Source: Aminobacter anthyllidis
GTDB lineage: Bacteria; Pseudomonadota; Alphaproteobacteria; Rhizobiales; Rhizobiaceae
Assembly: GCF_018555685.1 (NCBI RefSeq)
Contig: NZ_JAFLWW010000004.1
Coordinates: forward strand, 496,001-560,000
Length of the DNA stretch: 64,000 nt
Reading direction: 5' to 3'
The translations under genes and the position numbers were made by a program. Each line of letters begins with the position of its first letter. Positions within the stretch are counted from its first letter, which is position 1. Positions 16,637 to 25,367 of this stretch are shown piece after piece. The notes under the pieces are model-generated. The model worked only from the letters and a program-made list of their open reading frames with translations, ran no database searches and had not been told where the DNA came from.

Positions 16637-17242
16637 CGCCAGCGAGACGCCCAGGCCGCAATGAACCTTCCGGTTGGGAGTCTGCCAGAGAATGACTTCA
16701 AAGCCTTCTACGCGTCCGGCGCAATCACCGGCTGTGTAGGGTCGCGACTTGCGCCGTAGGATAGGCACTGCAATTCTCGCCGGGCTGCGCCAGTCGCGCG
16801 GCGACAAGCCGATGCACAACATTGCCGAAGTCATGCGCCATTGAGCGTTCCCAGATGCTCTGCAACCATGGCCGGGATTTGCTCAACTGCAAAGGCGCGA
16901 AAGGCGGCAGTGACGGGGGAGGGGGGAATGTCGCGCCGTTCGACAGTCCGACGCAGGAAGGGGCTCTAACTCGGCAATGGACGACTACTCTGGATAGACG
17001 AACGGCGGCATTCGCTTCGCCGTGCACTCAAAGCCGACGGTCCGTTACCGGCCCCAGTTCAGCCGGAAATCGTTTCCGCTTTCAACGGGCCGTCAGTCTT
17101 GCGGCAATGTTGCGGAGTGGTGGGAAGTGGCCTGTCGGCCCCAGGTGGTCAGTGAGATACTGCGGACATTTGTACACGCGCTGGTATGCCAATCTGTCCA
17201 ACTAAGCTCTTATCGGAGCGCTGGTTGTAGGATTTTGACCTG
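16637..17242. other. Gap with possible regulator debris
   Basis: Some 600 bases without an intact gene. A minus-strand frame at about 16849-16950 reads SPVTAAFRAFAVEQIPAMVAEHLG before a stop, which resembles the C-terminal end of a LysR-type protein; a C-run could have shifted the frame. Too short to call. Confidence 0.35.
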
Positions 17243-18223
17243 CTACGCGTTGGGCATGACCCGCGCGCTCACGCTGCCAGCGCGTTCACGCAGCGTGCCA
17301 ATATCACGCTTAGGCGGCGCACCAAAAAGGCGGCTATACTCGCGGCTGAACTGAGAGGGGCTTTCGTATCCAACATTGAAAGCAGCCCCAGCCGCGTCCA
17401 GATTCTCGTTTAGCATCAGGCGGCGAGCCTCGTTGAGCCGCAACCACTTCTGGTACTGTAGCGGGCTCATGGCGGTGAGCTGGCGGAAATGATGGTGCAG
17501 GCTGGATGCGCTCATTTGGACGTAATTCGTCAGTTCTTCGATGCTTAACTGCCGGGTGTAGTTCACCTTCATCCAATCGATTGCCCTGGCAATACGGTGG
17601 CTCTGACTGCCGACCGATGCGATCTGCAGCAGACGCCCCGCCACATCGCTCTTAAGAAGGCGGTAGTGGATTTCACGCTCGATCATGGGTGCCAGCACCT
17701 CTATTTCATCTGCCTGGTCCAGTAGGGTCAATAATCGGACGAAGGGCTCCATGAGGGCTGGCGTGACTTTGCCGAGGGCCGTGCTGCTGTCACACATCCG
17801 CTCGCGAGACGGTGGCAGACGGACATGGGCCACAAGCTCGGAAATGACTCGAAGGTCGAGACGCAGCGCCAATCCGAGGCAAGGCTTTTCGGGGCTACCT
17901 TCCAGCACCTGCGAACTGCCCGGCAGGTCGAGCGATGCTATCAGGAAGCGCTCGGTATCATAGGTGTAGGCATGTTCTCCGATCAGTAACTGTTTGGCGC
18001 CCTGGGCGACAAACACGATACTAGGCTCGATCAGACAGGGGATTGGGCCCGCGAGCTGTTCGCGTCGAAAAAAGGAGAGGTTCGCTATGGCCGTGACACG
18101 GTCGTCCTCGCCCGCTGTCCGTTTTTCAATGGCTTCAGCCAGCTTGCGTTGAAGTGCACCGTGCGCGGCTATGCTGGGCTCCGTGCAGTCGCCAGCAGGC
18201 ATGTGGGTCTCCATGATGGTCAT
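17243..18223 (-). CDS. AraC-family regulator with AraC_N cupin-like domain
   Basis: A 326-residue regulator. The N-terminal half (PIPCLIEPSIVFVAQGAKQLLIGE, YDTERFLIASLDLPGSSQV) is the AraC_N type found in YqhC-like proteins. The C-terminal half carries two helix-turn-helix units: MKVNYTRQLSIEELTNYVQMSASSLHHHFR (about residues 225-255) and LDAAGAAFNVGYESPSQFSREYSR (about 275-300). It is divergent to an SDR gene, and this family often controls an adjacent oxidoreductase, responding to aldehydes or electrophiles. No strong ribosome site marks the start. Confidence 0.92.
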   Translation of the reverse strand: MTIMETHMPAGDCTEPSIAAHGALQRKLAEAIEKRTAGEDDRVTAIANLSFFRREQLAGPIPCLIEPSIVFVAQGAKQLLIGEHAYTYDTERFLIASLDLPGSSQVLEGSPEKPCLGLALRLDLRVISELVAHVRLPPSRERMCDSSTALGKVTPALMEPFVRLLTLLDQADEIEVLAPMIEREIHYRLLKSDVAGRLLQIASVGSQSHRIARAIDWMKVNYTRQLSIEELTNYVQMSASSLHHHFRQLTAMSPLQYQKWLRLNEARRLMLNENLDAAGAAFNVGYESPSQFSREYSRLFGAPPKRDIGTLRERAGSVSARVMPNA

Positions 18224-18348
18224 AAAACGTCCATATATCGGGTCCGTTTCGCTGTCGCTTGCAATTTGAATGTTTTGGAGTATCGGGCAAGAATTTTGCG
18301 GGATCGTTCTACCTGCCTGCAGATGTCATATGAAATGATGCAATCACT

Positions 18349-18367
18349 GGTCAGGAGCGTCCTGACC
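18349..18367. promoter_or_regulatory. Perfect palindrome in the SDR leader
   Basis: GGTCAGGA-GCG-TCCTGACC, an 8-3-8 perfect inverted repeat, lies 25 bases before the SDR start in the AraC-SDR divergent region. It may be an operator or a leader hairpin affecting translation. Confidence 0.5.
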
Positions 18368-18391
18368 GAGCACTGCAGCAAGAGATTGCAA

Positions 18392-19135
18392 ATGATCAAA
18401 GACAAGGTAGTGATTATCACTGGTGCATCGTCGGGCATCGGCGAAGCAACCGCACGGCTGCTGGCCAGCCGGGGTGCCAAGGTTGTCCTTGGCGCGCGCC
18501 GCGCGGACAAGCTCAAAACCATTGCGGACGACATCGTTCAGGGCGGTGGAGAAGCGGTCTATCAGGAACTCGACGTCACAACGCAGACCGACAACAACGC
18601 CATCGTCGCGCTCGCCAAGGAAAAGTTCGGGCGGGTCGATGTCATGTTCCTCAACGCCGGCATCATGCCGAACTCGTCGCTGTCTGCCCTCAAGACGAAC
18701 GAGTGGCATCAAATGGTCGACGTGAACATCAAGGGCGTCCTCTATGGCCTGGCAGCCGTGCTGCCGACTTTTGTGGAGCAAAAATCCGGTCAGGTGATCG
18801 CCACGTCCTCGGTCGCCGGTCTCAAGGCCTATCCCGGCGGTGCGGTGTATGGCGGCACTAAGTGGTTCGTGCGCAACTTCCTTGAAGTCCTGCGCATGGA
18901 GTCTGCGATGGAAGGCACCAACATTCGCACCACGAACATCTATCCGGCAGCCATCAACACCGAACTGCTGGGCACGATCAGCGATCCCAGCCTCTCCGAT
19001 GCGATGAGCAAGATTTACGACCAATACGGTATCTCGCCGGACCGCATCGCCAGCGTCGTCGAATATGCAGTGGATGCCCCCGAAGACACCACAATCAACG
19101 AGTTCACAGTCGGGCCTGCCAACCAGCCTTGGTAA
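18392..19135 (+). CDS. Short-chain dehydrogenase/reductase (classical SDR)
   Basis: A 247-residue NAD(P)-dependent oxidoreductase. TGASSGIGEATARLL (cofactor loop, residues 10-24), LNAGIM (NAG motif), ATSSVAGL (catalytic Ser) and YGGTK (Tyr-x3-Lys) are all present, so it should be active. The arginines after the second strand (ARRADK) suggest NADPH. The ATG giving MIKDKVVIITG is used; the longer open frame upstream is non-coding leader. It is paired with the divergent AraC regulator. The substrate is unknown. Confidence 0.9.
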   Translation: MIKDKVVIITGASSGIGEATARLLASRGAKVVLGARRADKLKTIADDIVQGGGEAVYQELDVTTQTDNNAIVALAKEKFGRVDVMFLNAGIMPNSSLSALKTNEWHQMVDVNIKGVLYGLAAVLPTFVEQKSGQVIATSSVAGLKAYPGGAVYGGTKWFVRNFLEVLRMESAMEGTNIRTTNIYPAAINTELLGTISDPSLSDAMSKIYDQYGISPDRIASVVEYAVDAPEDTTINEFTVGPANQPW

Positions 19136-19399
19136 GGCGAACAACGTCCGTTCGCCTTTAGGTCTAAAACGATCAAACGGCCGAACTTCCCAACGGGATT
19201 CAGCGCCGCTATTCCAGCAGCGCCGATCTCGGCGGGAACGCTCATGCCAGCACACATCGATGACGGAGCCTGTAGCCTGGGCGCATTGGCGCCGGTGCCA
19301 CTGCATTGTCACACGCGCAGCAAACGGGGCAAGTCGTTCAGCTAGTTTGGAAACCCGTTGGCTCCGTGCCCATGCGAGTTATTGTGTGCTGAGCAAACC

Positions 19400-20215
19400 T
19401 CATTCGCCAAGAGGGTTGCCTATATAGCCGATCCGCTCTGAGATGGCTTTCGCAGCCTCATAGGCCAGCGCTCCCATCTTCTCGGTTTCCTTGTCGCCGA
19501 TGCGGCTCACGGGACCTGAGAGCGCGATGGCGCCCACTTCGAAACCGGACGCGTCGGAGATGGGCGCGGCAACCGCCTGAACGCCCTCGCGGTAGCGTCC
19601 ATAATCGCGCGCATATCCAAGGCGCAAGGCATCGGCGATTTCCTCGCTGGCCCCTTTGCGGTCGCTGTTCAGCCGCACGAAGCGAGCGGCGAGAATGGCC
19701 GTACCCACGGCGGTCCCCGCGAGCGGCCAGGAATCTCCCATCTCTGTCCACACCCTCAGCGTGCGGTCGGCGACGCGCCGCCCCACGCAGACGACCGCGT
19801 CCTTGCGCAATTCGCCGATAAATACCGACTCACCGGACTTCTCGGCGAGTTCGTTCAAGAAGGGCTGGGCGTGTTCGGCGAGGTCCAGCCGACCGATATA
19901 GGTCGCGCCAAGCCGGATCACGCGTGCCGAAAGTGAATAGGAGCCGTTGTCGCCGACGGGGATGACCCAGCCGTCCTCCAGCATGGTGTTGACCATGCGA
20001 TGGGTTTGGCCTGGGTCCATCTGGATTGCGGTAGCGATGTCGCCCAACCTCGCGCCGCGAGGGTTGTTCGCCAGAAATTCCGCAATCTGGAGCCCGGTGA
20101 TGGCGGTCGGTTTCCGCCGCTTATCTGATAGCTCTTCGGAGGCGATTTCGACCTTGGCGTTTTTGGCTTTCATAGACGGGCTTCGCATCTTTTCGGAAGT
20201 GGAGACAACTGACAT
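19400..20215 (-). CDS. IclR-family transcriptional regulator at the edge of the catabolic cluster
   Basis: A 271-residue regulator. The winged helix-turn-helix (ITGLQIAEFLANNPRGARLGDIATAIQMDPGQTHRMVNTMLEDGWV) covers about residues 45-90. The effector-binding domain follows: LAEHAQPFLNELAEKSGESVFIGEL, the GTAVGTAILA loop and AAPISDASGFEVGAIALSGP. A GAGGAGG eleven bases upstream supports the start. Further in-frame ATGs exist. IclR proteins commonly control aromatic and keto-acid pathways, and this one is the likeliest reader of the four AAGTCAA-N5-TTGACTT sites to its right. Confidence 0.92.
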   Translation of the reverse strand: MSVVSTSEKMRSPSMKAKNAKVEIASEELSDKRRKPTAITGLQIAEFLANNPRGARLGDIATAIQMDPGQTHRMVNTMLEDGWVIPVGDNGSYSLSARVIRLGATYIGRLDLAEHAQPFLNELAEKSGESVFIGELRKDAVVCVGRRVADRTLRVWTEMGDSWPLAGTAVGTAILAARFVRLNSDRKGASEEIADALRLGYARDYGRYREGVQAVAAPISDASGFEVGAIALSGPVSRIGDKETEKMGALAYEAAKAISERIGYIGNPLGE

Positions 20216-20298
20216 GCTGCGGAAATGCCTCCTCAAGCGGCCTCGCGACTGTTTATGCGGCTTTTCGCTCTGCATCAAGCGAGGCGCTGGTTAGTCCC

Positions 20299-20730
20299 TC
20301 ATGCCTGCTTCGAAGGGTTGCGGGGTATGGTGCTGACCAGCGTTCCGTTAGGCGACCGGAACATCGCAACCATGCGCTTGCCCAGTTCGCCGAGCTGGCC
20401 TTCATAAGGGCCGCGAAATGGCTTGATGCCGTGGCGCTCAAGATGCTCAAGAAGTTCGTCCAGATCGTCAACCATGAAGGAGACGTGGCCTACTCCGCCA
20501 GGATGCGGTGCAGGCAAATACTCGTCATAAGACAGCGCCTGGAACAGGAAGAATTTCACACCGCCTAATTCAACTGCGTCGATCTGCTTCGGGCCAAATT
20601 GCACCTTATAGGTCCTGTCTGGGTTGAAGGCAGAAAGGAACTTGAGCTCTTCGTCGAGCTTCGGAGCTTTCAGACCGATATTGAACAGCTCGTCCAGATG
20701 CGGTTCGGCAGTTCTCACTTTTTCGTCCAA
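20299..20730 (-). CDS. VOC-superfamily (glyoxalase/dioxygenase fold) protein, copy A
   Basis: A 143-residue protein with two beta-alpha-beta3 modules. It aligns throughout with the protein at 32339-32773: FNIGLKAP, FLSAFNPDRTY, VKFFLFQALSYDEYL, PHPGGVGHVSFMVDDLDELL and GPYEGQLGELGKRMVAMFRSPNG. The H in GHVSFMVDD and acidic residues are candidate metal ligands, but a full catalytic triad is not obvious. The TTG start has GGGAG eight bases upstream and matches where similarity begins. It is divergent to an HpcH aldolase across an operator palindrome. It may be an isomerase, lyase or dioxygenase. Confidence 0.8.
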   Translation of the reverse strand: MDEKVRTAEPHLDELFNIGLKAPKLDEELKFLSAFNPDRTYKVQFGPKQIDAVELGGVKFFLFQALSYDEYLPAPHPGGVGHVSFMVDDLDELLEHLERHGIKPFRGPYEGQLGELGKRMVAMFRSPNGTLVSTIPRNPSKQA

Positions 20731-20832
20731 GATCCTTGCTCCCTGCAGGTTTGATTGAAGCCGTCTGCGCCAGAAGGGCGCGCCGCCTGGTTGCGGCAGC
20801 CTTGGTCCGACTCTGCACCAGCCACGACTCAC

Positions 20833-20851
20833 AAGTCAAGCCCGTTGACTT
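20833..20851. promoter_or_regulatory. Cluster operator site A (AAGTCAA-N5-TTGACTT)
   Basis: A perfect 7-5-7 palindrome in the divergent region between the VOC gene (starting 103 bases to the left) and the HpcH aldolase (103 bases to the right). The same motif recurs at 22683, 26317 and 31031. Confidence 0.75.
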
Positions 20852-20953
20852 ATGGTGCAGCACTGTTAGATAGGCAAACTGAAGGGCAGTTCTGCGGGAA
20901 GGCGGCATTCCGCGCCCACTGCAAGGGTCGCCGCACGAGTGAGGGAGCACCCG

Positions 20954-21763
20954 ATGCTGGAGAACAATCTCAAACGGATATGGGCAGCCGGCCGACCCGT
21001 GCTGAATGGATGGCTGTCAATAGGCAACGCCTTCACCGCCGAGATCATGGCGACCCAAGGCTACGATGCGATCACGATCGACATGCAGCATGGCGCGCTG
21101 GACTACGGGGCCGCGCTGCCTATGCTGCAGGTGCTGCGAGGTTACGACGTCACACCGATTGTCCGGGTACCCTGGCGCGAGCCAGGCATAATCATGAAAG
21201 CACTTGACGCTGGCGCGCAGGGGATCATCTGCCCAATGGTCAATTCGGCGGCGGAGGCTGCGGAATTTGTCAGCTACACCAAGTACCCGCCGCTAGGGCA
21301 GCGCAGTTTCGGTCCAACCCGAGCCACAATCGCGTATAACGGTTACGGCCTTGAGGCGAACGTGGAAGTGCTAGCATTCGCGATGATAGAGACGCAGGAC
21401 GGCGTGGAAAATCTCGAGGCGATCGCCGCCACTCCCGGGCTCGCTGGCATCTATATCGGGCCGTCGGACCTTGCCTTGGGAACACAAAAGGGCCGCCTGG
21501 CCCCCGGCTTTGATCGCGAGGAACCGGAAATGATTGATCTTATCCAACATATCCTCGCCGTCTGCCACGCGAATGGGCTGCGCGCCTGTCTCCATTGTGG
21601 CACACCGGACTATGCGGCTCGCGCCATTGGTTGGGGTTTCGATATGACGACGGTGTCAGGCGATACCCGATTGCTAGCGGCCGCAGCCAGCGCTTCAGTC
21701 GGCAGGTGGCGGGAGCTTGTGCGCGCCAGCCCGGCGGCAGGTGGTACCAACTCCGGATACTGA
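20954..21763 (+). CDS. HpcH/HpaI-family class II aldolase
   Basis: A 269-residue metal-dependent pyruvate aldolase, which splits 4-hydroxy-2-oxo acids to pyruvate plus an aldehyde. Seen are LNGWLSIGNAFTAEIMATQGYD, ITIDMQHGALDY (catalytic His), RVPWREPGIIMKALDAGAQGIICPMVNSA (Arg and substrate loop), MIETQDGVENLEAIA (metal Glu) and GIYIGPSDLALG (metal Asp). The ATG follows GGGAG by seven bases. The gene converges on the amidohydrolase, 15 bases away. A late pathway step giving central metabolites is likely; the exact substrate is unknown. Confidence 0.88.
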   Translation: MLENNLKRIWAAGRPVLNGWLSIGNAFTAEIMATQGYDAITIDMQHGALDYGAALPMLQVLRGYDVTPIVRVPWREPGIIMKALDAGAQGIICPMVNSAAEAAEFVSYTKYPPLGQRSFGPTRATIAYNGYGLEANVEVLAFAMIETQDGVENLEAIAATPGLAGIYIGPSDLALGTQKGRLAPGFDREEPEMIDLIQHILAVCHANGLRACLHCGTPDYAARAIGWGFDMTTVSGDTRLLAAAASASVGRWRELVRASPAAGGTNSGY

Positions 21764-21778
21764 CACGGCAGCCGCGCG

Positions 21779-22600
21779 TCAGGCCGCTCGGGGCAGCCGA
21801 TAGAGTTCGAGCGCATTCTTGCCCATCTGGAGACGAACCGCTTCGTTCGGCACCCAGTCATTCAGCCATTCGATCGTCTGACAGTAAGTCAACTTGCCAT
21901 TCAGTTTAACGAATGGCCAGTCGCTGGCCCATAGCAGCCGCGTGGGACCGGCTTCGGACAGGAGCCGCGCCGCCATCGCCCGGTGATCGAGCTCTTCGGA
22001 CAGATAGGGGCCCGATAGCTTCACCCACGTGCGTCCTTTGCGCATGGCACGCAGGATCGCCTTGAAGCTCTCGGACTCCAGCCCCGCCTCGTTGTCCCGC
22101 GCGCCGAAATGGTCGACCACTGTTTTCACTCCGGCGGAGTCCAGTGCGTCCAGCATAGGTGGCAGGTGGTCGCGCCTGCCGTAGACATGGACGTGCCAAT
22201 CGAGTTCGGCAACGATGCCCAGCAAGCGCCGATAGTCTGGCGAACGGAGGTCTGGCGGGCTAGCCATATTGCCCGTGGCCAAACGAATTCCAACTACGCC
22301 CGCCTGGTTCATCTCTCGCAGATCGGCTTGCGGCGCGTCGGGTCCGACGATCACCGTGGCGCGCAGCCGGCGATGTCGCGCGAGCGCAGCCAGCGTATAG
22401 TCATGATACGACCCAAGAAAGCTAGCCGCCGCGATAACGCCGTAGCTAACACCGGCCGTGTCGAGCTCGCGAACGTAGTCCTCAGCCGTGTAGTCGCGTT
22501 CAAAGGGATTCGGCGCGCCGGCAATGAATGGCAGGTCGCGGCGGAATATATGCGCATGCGTATCGACTAGTGGTGCCTTGACGACAAGGCTCTGTTTCAT
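21779..22600 (-). CDS. Amidohydrolase (LigI / 2-pyrone-4,6-dicarboxylate hydrolase-like)
   Basis: A 273-residue TIM-barrel hydrolase. LVDTHAHIFRRDLPF supplies the first H-x-H motif, HVYGRRDHLPPMLDAL and TVVDHFGA supply later His residues, and LLWASDWPF the catalytic Asp. This small compact form is typical of lactone hydrolases such as LigI and of 4-sulfomuconolactone- or gluconolactone-type enzymes, rather than dihydroorotases. The start MKQSLVVKAPL has GGATGAG upstream; an earlier frame extension lacks family residues. An operator lies 83 bases upstream. It would hydrolyse a lactone formed earlier in the pathway. Confidence 0.82.
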   Translation of the reverse strand: MKQSLVVKAPLVDTHAHIFRRDLPFIAGAPNPFERDYTAEDYVRELDTAGVSYGVIAAASFLGSYHDYTLAALARHRRLRATVIVGPDAPQADLREMNQAGVVGIRLATGNMASPPDLRSPDYRRLLGIVAELDWHVHVYGRRDHLPPMLDALDSAGVKTVVDHFGARDNEAGLESESFKAILRAMRKGRTWVKLSGPYLSEELDHRAMAARLLSEAGPTRLLWASDWPFVKLNGKLTYCQTIEWLNDWVPNEAVRLQMGKNALELYRLPRAA

Positions 22601-22682
22601 CGGCTCATCCCGCACCGTTCTCACGCACTTCGGTATCGCTCCTGACGGCTCGCGAGCCCGACTGGAACGCCACAACATTTCT

Positions 22683-22701
22683 AAGTCAACGTCATTGACA
22701 T
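22683..22701. promoter_or_regulatory. Cluster operator site B
   Basis: AAGTCAA-CGTCA-TTGACAT, one mismatch from a perfect palindrome, in the region between the amidohydrolase (minus) and the solute-binding protein (plus). The right half contains TTGACA and may overlap a -35 box. Confidence 0.65.
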
Positions 22702-22916
22702 ACGAAAGCAGGCGCGTCAATCTCAGGCCGCAAAGGGCAATCAGGGAGGTCTTTGCAAAGCTCTGCTAACCAACCATCGAGTGTCGGCTCGGAGCCCGGG
22801 CGTTAAGAAGCAACGTCGCGTTCCTCGGTCTGATCCGCGACGTGCATAGGACGGCGAGGTGGTTTCGTTAGTCCCGTCCCATTTTCTCATTCAATCATCA
22901 TAACTGGGAGGTAGTC

Positions 22917-23993
22917 ATGGTAGTGACAATCAACAGGCGTTTGGCCGGCATGCTGATAGCAGGTGGTCTGTTCGCGGGGGTAGCGTTGCCGCAGGCAGCG
23001 CTCGCACAGGAAGCCCCGCGCGACTTCAAGGGCGAAGAACTGGTCGTCCAGACGCTAACCGGCACCGCTGGCAAGTTTTTCCGCGACATCGCCGAGCCAT
23101 TCGAGAAAAAATACAACGCAAAGCTTTCGATGTTCGAGAGCTTGTCCTCCGACACGGTCGCCAAGATGCGCGCCAATGCTGGCAACCAGGAATCAGACGT
23201 TTGGATGGTCGCGGAGACCTGGGGCACGGTGCTCGAAAAGGAAGGCTTGCTGGAGCCGCTGAGTGTCAAAGGCGTTCCGGCGCTTGAGACCCTGATGCCC
23301 ACCGGTCGGCGCAAGAACGACGCTTTCATGCTGATGTCGCTCGCAGCAATGAACATCACCTACAACAAGGACAAGTTGAAGCCCGAGGACCTGCCTAAGA
23401 CATGGGCTGACCTTGCCGACCCCAAATACAAGGGCAGGCTCATCCTGCCGGCCGCCAGCAGCACCTTCGCGGTTATGTTGATCGAGGAGTTCAACAACGC
23501 AGGCGGCGGCGACGTGAAGAACATCGACCCGGCCATTAGCGAGCTCAAGAAGATTGCTCCGAATGTCATGACCTACTGGACGAGCTTCGACCAGAATTTC
23601 AATCTCATGAATTCTGGGCAAGCCTGGCTAGCGGTATCGTCTTCCGACCGCACAATCGACCAGGCGCTGAAGGGCGCCCCTGTCGGCGCGACCTATCCGG
23701 CAAGTGGCACTGTCTTCATCGGCAACGCAGTTGGTGTGACAAAGGGTACGCAAAAGAAAGATCTTGCGGAGGCCTATGTGAACTATCTCCTGTCGCCCGA
23801 GGTGCAGAAGTTGATGGCCGATCGCATCGGCCAGATCCCGACGGTTAAGGACATTGAAGTGTCGCAGAACGTACGGGAGCTTCTCCCTCAGGGCGACGCC
23901 ATGAAGAATTCGCTATCGCCAGACTGGGGCGAGATCGCCGCCAATCAGGCGCAGTGGGTCGAGCGCTACACCAAAGAGATCGTCAGCAAGTAA
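22917..23993 (+). CDS. Periplasmic solute-binding protein of a PotD-like ABC importer
   Basis: A 358-residue extracytoplasmic protein with signal peptide (MLIAGGLFAGVALPQAALAQ near residues 12-31). ELVVQTLTGTAGKFFRD, VWMVAETWGTVLEKEGLL, MNITYNKDKLKPEDLPKTWADLADPKYKGRL (split) and a PEVQKLMADRIGQIP C-terminal helix follow the spermidine/putrescine and Fe(III) class pattern. GGGAGGTAG precedes the ATG. Its partner ATPase and two permeases lie at 32.9-35.8 kb, with catabolic genes in between. The ligand is presumably the pathway substrate and may be cationic or carboxylated, which the sequence does not decide. Confidence 0.88.
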   Translation: MVVTINRRLAGMLIAGGLFAGVALPQAALAQEAPRDFKGEELVVQTLTGTAGKFFRDIAEPFEKKYNAKLSMFESLSSDTVAKMRANAGNQESDVWMVAETWGTVLEKEGLLEPLSVKGVPALETLMPTGRRKNDAFMLMSLAAMNITYNKDKLKPEDLPKTWADLADPKYKGRLILPAASSTFAVMLIEEFNNAGGGDVKNIDPAISELKKIAPNVMTYWTSFDQNFNLMNSGQAWLAVSSSDRTIDQALKGAPVGATYPASGTVFIGNAVGVTKGTQKKDLAEAYVNYLLSPEVQKLMADRIGQIPTVKDIEVSQNVRELLPQGDAMKNSLSPDWGEIAANQAQWVERYTKEIVSK

Positions 23994-24012
23994 CCGGCTG
24001 CGCGATGTTCAA

Positions 24013-24041
24013 ATGGCCGGTGGCATCTCGCTGCCGGCCAT
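24013..24041 (+). terminator. Hairpin after the solute-binding protein gene
   Basis: ATGGCCGG pairs with CCGGCCAT around a 13-nt loop, 20 bases after the stop codon. Without a U-tract it is more likely an mRNA stabiliser or partial attenuator that keeps the binding protein more abundant than downstream products. Confidence 0.45.
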
Positions 24042-24115
24042 GGCGTTTGCAAACGTCGATGGACTGCTGCCCAGTTTTGTGGGCAACAGCCGTGCATCCA
24101 ACGGAGGAAGAAATC

Positions 24116-25087
24116 ATGGAGAAGCGTAAGCTTGGTAGGACGGGGCTAAAGATTTCACCACTGGTCCTTGGCGGCAACGTTTTCGGTTGGACCATCGACC
24201 GGAAGGTTTCGTTCGACGTTCTCGACGCCTTTTTCGACCATGGCTTCAACGCTATCGACACTGCTGACGTCTATACCGCCTGGGTCCCCGGCAACAAAGG
24301 CGGTGAATCCGAGTCCATCATCGGCGCCTGGCTCAAGGCACGGCCGTTGGCGCGCGACAAAATCGTCATCTTCACCAAAGTCGGGTCAGGAACGGACGGA
24401 GCTTCGCGTACGCGTGGACTGTCGGAAAGCTGGATATCTAAAGCGGTCGAACAGTCCCTAAAGCGGCTCGGTGTCGAAGCGATTGACGTTTATTTCTCTC
24501 ACTGGCCCGATCCCCTCACGCCTCATGACGAGACCCTCTCTGCTTATGCGAAGCTCATCGAGGCGGGGAAGGTCAAGGCCATCGGCGCGTCGAACTTCAA
24601 CGCGGTACAACTGGCCACCGCGCTCGGCGCGGCGCGCACGCAGGGCTTGCCCGCCTACCAGGTGCTGCAGCCAGAATACAATCTCTACAGCCACGAGACC
24701 TTCGATGGCGCACTGCGCGACCTGAGCATCGCGGAAGACATCGGCGTCGTGAATTATTATGGTCTCGCTGGAGGCTTTTTGTCAGGTAAGTACCGCTCGC
24801 TGGAGGACTGTGGCAAGTCAGCCCGCGGTGCGCGGATGACGCGCTATTTCACGTCTCGCGGCTGGGCTGTCCTCGATGCCCTGGATGCGATCGGCGCGAA
24901 CCACCATGCAACGCCGGCGGAAGTTTCGTTGGCATGGCTGATGGCGCGCAAAGGCGTGACCGCGCCGATTGCAAGCGCGACCTCGGTCAAACAGGTCGAG
25001 AGTTTTTCAAAGGCTGCCGGCATTGTTCTCTCGCCGGACGAGGTCAAGAAACTAGACGATGCCAGCAGTGTACCCATCGCTGCGTGA
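24116..25087 (+). CDS. Aldo/keto reductase
   Basis: A 323-residue (alpha/beta)8 NADPH oxidoreductase. MEKRKLGRTGLKISPLVLGG is the family opening. The tetrad is visible as D and Y in AIDTADVYTAW, K in IFTKVGSG and H in VYFSHWPDP. ASNFNAVQL and SATSVKQVESF are cofactor-binding segments. GGAGGAAG precedes the ATG, which decides the start over the longer open frame. It follows the solute-binding protein on the same strand (122-base gap with hairpin). It probably interconverts an alcohol and an aldehyde or ketone in the pathway. Confidence 0.9.
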   Translation: MEKRKLGRTGLKISPLVLGGNVFGWTIDRKVSFDVLDAFFDHGFNAIDTADVYTAWVPGNKGGESESIIGAWLKARPLARDKIVIFTKVGSGTDGASRTRGLSESWISKAVEQSLKRLGVEAIDVYFSHWPDPLTPHDETLSAYAKLIEAGKVKAIGASNFNAVQLATALGAARTQGLPAYQVLQPEYNLYSHETFDGALRDLSIAEDIGVVNYYGLAGGFLSGKYRSLEDCGKSARGARMTRYFTSRGWAVLDALDAIGANHHATPAEVSLAWLMARKGVTAPIASATSVKQVESFSKAAGIVLSPDEVKKLDDASSVPIAA

Positions 25088-25367
25088 CGAACACGGGGGC
25101 AGTTCGCACGCCCCGACCCCGCGAACTCGTGCGGATGTTCGACTTCTATGATCGATTCCTACGACGCACGATGCCTTCGTCTTGCGTCGATCTTCCCGCC
25201 CAGTTCGCCGGGTCCTCAGGGCAAGCGCTGAAATGCCCTACCTAGGATCTTCGGCTATTTCAGAATAGAGCAGCCGCGCCTACACTGCGGCGCTGAGCGA
25301 GGACGACAACACGAAGGTCAGCCGAGATTTTGACGCGATGCGATCAACTTTCGAACAGTTGCGGGGT

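Noticed and set aside
16725-17027. Minus-strand debris resembling a LysR C-terminus
   Set aside because: The similarity spans about 25 residues in a frame that requires a shift in a C-run; too weak to annotate.
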